A stretch of 64,000 nucleotides of DNA, from the NCBI GenBank assembly GCA_963794995.1, contig CAWCFV010000002.1, forward strand, positions 310,001 through 374,000. The letters run 5' to 3'. The stretch is from CAWCFV01 sp963794995 (GTDB taxonomy: Bacteria; Actinomycetota; Actinomycetes; JACCUZ01). Each line of letters starts with the position of its first letter. Within the stretch, counting starts at the first letter, position 1. Below are positions 60,464-64,000 of the stretch, piece by piece. The translations under genes and the position numbers were made by a program. The notes under the pieces are model-generated. The model had not been told where the DNA came from. It ran no database searches and worked only from the letters and a program-made list of their open reading frames with translations.

Positions 60464-61257
60464 TCGTCGGAGCTGCTGCCGTCGTCGTCAGCGGCCGGGC
60501 GAGCGTAACGAGGCGACGCAGTCGCCCGCAAGGACGTGATCGTCACCTCGTCGCGCGACGTCACGACGCCCTGCGCGTCCTTCTGCCGGAGCACGTCGAA
60601 GATGCCCCCCGGGATGTCCAGCGCCCCCGCCAGCGTGCGTGGCTCGCCGATCACGAGGAAGCGGTAGGGCGACACGAGCAGCGTGCCGTCCACCAGGATG
60701 CCCGGCTGGTCCTCCTCGGCGGGGTCGGCGAAGGAGGTGCCGGCGACCACCCGGACCGCCGGTCCGTCGAGGGAGGCGACCTCGACGGCCTCCGCGCCGG
60801 CGTCGCGCAGCTCCTGCAGGGCGTCCAGCAGCACCTCCGACCCGACCGCGCCGCGCGGGTCGCTGATGGTGAGCTCGATGCCGGGACCGGTGGCGGGCAG
60901 GGTGCCGGCCAGGATCCCGAGGACCCGCGCGCGCTCCTGGGCGTCCTGCAGTGCGGCGCGGGAGCCGCCGCTGCCGGCGGTGACCCGGGCCCTGGTGTCC
61001 TCGAGGTCGCGCGCCTCCTGCCGCAGCCTGGCGGCGCGCTCGGTGACGTCGTCGAGGATGCGCACCAGGTCGGTCTGCCGCAGGCCCTCCAGCCCGGCGT
61101 CCTGGGTCGAGCGCACCTGCACCACGACGGCGAACCCGAGCACGGCGCACAGCACCGCCGGGAGGACGTGGCCGCGCTTGACCCGCGGCCGGAAGGCCGA
61201 GACGAGCCGGGTCCAGGCCGTGCGCTGGGGCGAGGCGGGCGCCGGGTCGCTCGACAC
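60460..61257 (-). CDS. DUF881 family membrane protein (Rv1825-like)
   Basis: Protein of 265 residues with one N-terminal membrane helix (HVLPAVLCAVLGFAVVVQV), a coiled-coil segment (RILDDVTERAARLRQEARDL) and a DUF881 outer domain (ARVLGILAGTLPATGPGIEL, DGTLLVSPYRFLVIGEPRTL). The layout resembles division-associated proteins such as FtsB/DivIC-type anchors, but no role is proven. It starts at GTG 61257, one base after the stop of sbp. Confidence 0.88.
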   Translation of the reverse strand: MSSDPAPASPQRTAWTRLVSAFRPRVKRGHVLPAVLCAVLGFAVVVQVRSTQDAGLEGLRQTDLVRILDDVTERAARLRQEARDLEDTRARVTAGSGGSRAALQDAQERARVLGILAGTLPATGPGIELTISDPRGAVGSEVLLDALQELRDAGAEAVEVASLDGPAVRVVAGTSFADPAEEDQPGILVDGTLLVSPYRFLVIGEPRTLAGALDIPGGIFDVLRQKDAQGVVTSRDEVTITSLRATASPRYARPAADDDGSSSDE

Positions 61258-61258
61258 G

Positions 61259-61591
61259 TCAGGCCTTGAAGAGCTGGCGCCGGATCGCGGCGGTGTTGGC
61301 GAAGATGCGGATCCCCAGGACGACGACCACACCGGTGGACAGCTGGGTCCCGACGCCGAGCTGGTCACCGAGGTAGACGATCAGCGCCGCCACGGTGACG
61401 TTGGAGACGAAGGAGATGACGAACACCTTGTCGTCGAAGATGCCGTCGAGCAGCGCACGCAGACCGCCGAACACCGCGTCGAGGGCTGCCACGACCGCGA
61501 TCGGCAGGTAGGGCTGCAGCCAGGTCGGCACCGTGGGCTCGAGGAAGAGCCCGGCGACGATCCCGAGGACCAGCCCGATGGCGGCGATCAC
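61259..61591 (-). CDS. sbp: Small basic protein Sbp (DUF1290)
   Basis: Membrane protein of 110 residues with three or four helices: IAAIGLVLGIVAGLFLEPTV, LPIAVVAALDAVFGGLRALL, VFVISFVSNVTVAALIVYLG and LSTGVVVVLGIRIFANTAAI. The chain matches the Sbp/DUF1290 family throughout. In Bacillus sbp lies next to ftsAZ; in actinobacteria it sits between two DUF881 genes, as here. The function is unknown. It overlaps the upstream DUF881 gene by four bases. Confidence 0.9.
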   Translation of the reverse strand: MIAAIGLVLGIVAGLFLEPTVPTWLQPYLPIAVVAALDAVFGGLRALLDGIFDDKVFVISFVSNVTVAALIVYLGDQLGVGTQLSTGVVVVLGIRIFANTAAIRRQLFKA

Positions 61592-62550
61592 CGGTCCGTG
61601 CTCCCCGGCGTCGACCCGTCCCCCGCCGTCGGGCTCCCCGTGCCCGTGGCGCCACCCGTGTCGCGGCCGTCCACCCCGGGGACCACGGCGTAGCGCAGGC
61701 CCACACCGACGGACGCCGGCAGCGACACGCTCTCGTCGTCGGTCACCGAGTACGTGATGCCGTATCCCTCCAGAACCTGCAGGTAGCTACCGCCGAACCC
61801 TCCCACGAACCGCTCCCTCATCGACTCCGGCTCTCCGATGGCCCGCACGACGTACGGCGGCGTCAGCGGCCGGAAGTCGACGAGGACCGCCTCGCCCGCG
61901 GCCGAGATCGCGCTGAGCATCGTCAGGCGCTGGCGGTTGACCGACACCGCCTCGGCGCCCGCGGCCCACACCTCGTTCACGACCGTCTGCAGGTCGCGGT
62001 CGGTCACCCGGCCCTCGTCCGCGACCCCTGTCCGGGGGTCGACGTCAGCGCCCTCGCTCTCGCGGTCCGCGTCGTCGAGCCGCACCACCATCCCGGGACC
62101 GACCACCGCGCCGGCGCCGGTGGCCGCCTCCAGCGCGTCCAGCTGCGCGGCGAGCTCGACGCCCTCGCCCGTGAGCGCCAGGGACCGGCGCTGGGCCCGC
62201 TGCACGTCGGCCCGCTGCCGGTCCAGCGCCCGCTGGTCGCGCCGGTTCTCCGCGGCTCGCTGCTGCACCTCGGTCACCAGCTCAGCGCGGGCCTCGGCCG
62301 CCGACCCGGCCCGGGAGCGGGCCTGCTCGTAGGCCGTGGCGAGCAGCAGCCCCACCGCCAGCAGGCCCACGGCGAGCACCAGGACCCGGCTCCGGCCGGG
62401 GGGTGGCTCACCCGCCCGGCGGCGGGCCGCAGCCCGCGCGTACCCCTCGTCGATCGACCCCTCGACCAGGTCACGTAGCAGCAGCATCGAGTCCGCCCGG
62501 CGGGGCGGCTCGTCGGTGCGCGGCGGGGCCTGGTGCGACATCGCGCCCAT
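61588..62550 (-). CDS. DUF881 family membrane protein (Rv1823-like)
   Basis: Second DUF881 protein, 320 residues. A cytoplasmic N-terminus (~60 residues) precedes one membrane helix (VLVLAVGLLAVGLLLATAYE). A long coiled coil follows (VTEVQQRAAENRRDQRALDR), then the DUF881 domain (VVGPGMVVRLDDADRESEGA, LQTVVNEVWAAGAEAVSVNR, PYVVRAIGEPESMRERF). The tail is Gly/Thr-rich. Start ATG 62550, or ATG 62541 three codons later. It forms one unit with sbp and the other DUF881 gene. Confidence 0.88.
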   Translation of the reverse strand: MGAMSHQAPPRTDEPPRRADSMLLLRDLVEGSIDEGYARAAARRRAGEPPPGRSRVLVLAVGLLAVGLLLATAYEQARSRAGSAAEARAELVTEVQQRAAENRRDQRALDRQRADVQRAQRRSLALTGEGVELAAQLDALEAATGAGAVVGPGMVVRLDDADRESEGADVDPRTGVADEGRVTDRDLQTVVNEVWAAGAEAVSVNRQRLTMLSAISAAGEAVLVDFRPLTPPYVVRAIGEPESMRERFVGGFGGSYLQVLEGYGITYSVTDDESVSLPASVGVGLRYAVVPGVDGRDTGGATGTGSPTAGDGSTPGSTDR

Positions 62551-62574
62551 CGTGGCAGACCGGGTGACCGGACC

Positions 62575-64000
62575 TCAGCCGGTGCGCGCCACGACCTCCG
62601 ACCAGTGCTCCAGCAGCGCTGCCGCGGCGGCGTCGTCACCGGCCTCGGCCCAGACATGGGTCACCGGCTCGGCCGGGTCGGGCAGGACCAGTGCCCAGCT
62701 GCCGTCACTCTCGAGGACCCGGACCCCGTCGGTCGTGTCCAGCGGCCGGGTGCCGGCCGCCTCGACGACGGTGCGCATGACCATGCCCTTGGCGGCCCAG
62801 GGGGTCGGTACCGCGCGGCGGCTGACGTGGCTGCGCGGGATCCGCGCGTCGATCTCGGACAGCTGCAGCTGCGTGCGCGCCACGAGTCCGGCGATCTGCA
62901 CGAAGGCCGCGATGCCGTCGTAGGTCGTCGAGAACTTCGGCACCACGAAGCCGCCGCGCCCGTCGCCGCCGAAGACCACCCCGGGCTTGCTCACGGCCTC
63001 GGTCACCGCGGCGGCGCTGGTGGCGCACCAGCGGATGTCGACGCCGTGGAACAGGGCCACCTGCTCGGCCACGCGCGTGGTGGTGACCGGCAGGGCGACG
63101 GTGCCACCGACGGACTCGGCGGCCACCAGGTCGAGCACGACGAGCAGGGCCCGCTCGTCGTCGATGGGAGCCCCCCGGTCGTCGACGAGCGACAGCCGCT
63201 CGCCGACCGGGTCGAAGTGCACCCCGAACGCGGCCTTGCTCGAGCCGACCAGACGGCCCAGCCGGCGCAGGGACTCGAGACGCTCCTCGGGACTCTCGGT
63301 CGGTGAGGCCTCGTCCAGTCCGTTGTTCACGGTGAGGACGTCGAGCCCGAGGCGACCGAGCAGGCTGGGCAGCACGAGCGACGCGGTGCCGCCGCCGGTG
63401 TCGACCACGACCTTGAGACCGCTGTCGGACAGCCCCTTGACGTCCACCTGGCGCAGCAGCTCGAGGGCGTAGGCCTCCATCACCCGCGGCGGGAACGACA
63501 GGTCCCCGATCTCGCCGGGGAACGCGCGGCGGAACTCGGCGCGGGAGAAGGTGCGCTCCAGCCGGCGCTGCCCGGCAGCGTCGACGTCGGCCCCGTGCCG
63601 GTTCAGGAAGGTGATGTCGACGCTCTCGGGCTGGCCCGGTGAGGTGCGGATGACGATGCCGCCCTCGCGGCCCTGGGAGGTCGCGAGGCGGGCGACCGGC
63701 ACCGGGACGACCTCGAGGTCGACGACGTCCATGGCGCTGGCCGTCAGCGCGCCGGTGATGGCGCGCTTGAGCGACCGGGCGGCCCGCGAGACGTCGCGCG
63801 AGGTCGTGACCACCGAGCCCTTCTTCAGGGTGCTGGCCCAGGCGCTGGCGAGCCGTACCGCCAGCTCGGGGGTGATCTCGACGTTGACGATGCCGGAGAC
63901 GCCGCGCGGCCCGAACAGCCGCCGCTGCCCGCGCGACTCGAACACCAGGTCGGAGCTGACCACCGAGCCGGCCTCGACGTTCTTGTAGGGGTAGACCCGC
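62575..64000 (-). CDS. manB: Phosphomannomutase-like domain of a mannose-1-phosphate guanylyltransferase (5' partial)
   Basis: The frame is open at the right edge, so about 474 C-terminal residues are seen. It starts in a left-handed beta-helix or hexapeptide end (RVYPYKNVEAGSVVSSDLVF). The alpha-D-phosphohexomutase domains follow: GSVVTTSRDVSRAARSLKRA takes the place of the active-site serine loop, then GIVIRTSPGQPESVDITFLN, KVVVDTGGGTASLVLPSLLG, VVFGGDGRGGFVVPKFSTTY and VLESDGSWALVLPDPAEP. The metal-binding DGDGD loop of true mutases is not obvious; the position reads FGGDGRGGF. The protein may therefore be a catalytically altered mutase domain fused to a guanylyltransferase outside the window. 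Confidence 0.78.
   Translation of the reverse strand, partial: RVYPYKNVEAGSVVSSDLVFESRGQRRLFGPRGVSGIVNVEITPELAVRLASAWASTLKKGSVVTTSRDVSRAARSLKRAITGALTASAMDVVDLEVVPVPVARLATSQGREGGIVIRTSPGQPESVDITFLNRHGADVDAAGQRRLERTFSRAEFRRAFPGEIGDLSFPPRVMEAYALELLRQVDVKGLSDSGLKVVVDTGGGTASLVLPSLLGRLGLDVLTVNNGLDEASPTESPEERLESLRRLGRLVGSSKAAFGVHFDPVGERLSLVDDRGAPIDDERALLVVLDLVAAESVGGTVALPVTTTRVAEQVALFHGVDIRWCATSAAAVTEAVSKPGVVFGGDGRGGFVVPKFSTTYDGIAAFVQIAGLVARTQLQLSEIDARIPRSHVSRRAVPTPWAAKGMVMRTVVEAAGTRPLDTTDGVRVLESDGSWALVLPDPAEPVTHVWAEAGDDAAAAALLEHWSEVVARTG

Overview
The window is very GC-rich, dense with overlapping GTGA/ATGA gene pairs, and reads as the chromosome of an actinobacterium. Lineage markers are the Pup ligase pafA with pafBC, rbpA, ppm1-lnt, garA-gcvH, ResR/FtsR-type MerR regulators, DUF5709, DUF5999 and TatAC. 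Two promoters of the FliA/WhiG class suggest a motile (flagellate or zoosporic) member. I cannot fix the genus. The order pafA-pafB-pafC-tatA-tatC-helY-Rv2090-like-pepE, and the block gcvP-MerR-DUF151-MerR-garA-gcvH-DUF881-sbp-DUF881, match known mycobacterial gene order.

Layout: 1-6 kb holds the end of a fibronectin-type protein, a frameshifted DUF5709 gene, pafA, two FKBP prolyl isomerases and pafBC. 6-16.6 kb holds a zinc-ribbon protein, tatA/tatC, a lipid kinase, the helicase helY, a secreted M4 protease, a 5'-3' exonuclease, an M24 peptidase and an acyl-CoA dehydrogenase. 17-30.5 kb carries two loci of the lysine fermentation-type route: kamA and kdd (divergent), then kamD-kamE-kal. Together they would take L-lysine to crotonyl-CoA, except for the thiolase-like step (kce), which is not in the window. 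Between them lie an HTH/membrane protein pair with its own operators, an amidohydrolase, an acyltransferase and a large secreted VCBS protein. 31-34.3 kb is lnt-ppm1-fxsA and rbpA.

At 35410-35437 there is a very good match to the actinobacterial dif site (XerCD chromosome dimer resolution), so the window appears to span the replication terminus. Operons left of it run mostly on the plus strand and the largest block to the right on the minus strand, as expected for two converging replichores. Beyond dif come an ECF42 sigma factor operon (sigma, DGPF, VOC, SRPBCC, ArsR) with a matching ECF42 promoter, a NUDIX gene, a four-gene cluster of two esterases, an ATP-grasp ligase and a glutamate-cysteine-ligase-like enzyme (a candidate uncharacterised amide-forming pathway), sbcD-sbcC with a polynucleotide-phosphatase-like HAD protein, sigK-rskA, a PAP2 protein, a type III polyketide cluster, then gcvP behind a glycine riboswitch and the garA/gcvH block ending in a partial manB.

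Eight one-base frame breaks in otherwise well-conserved genes (DUF5709, FKBP, pafB, pafC twice, acyltransferase, ECF42 sigma, gcvP) point to indel errors in the sequence rather than to real pseudogenes. Many genes have a TANNNT box 6-8 bases before the start codon, the usual pattern of leaderless transcripts in actinobacteria. I saw no tRNA, rRNA, CRISPR array or insertion sequence.
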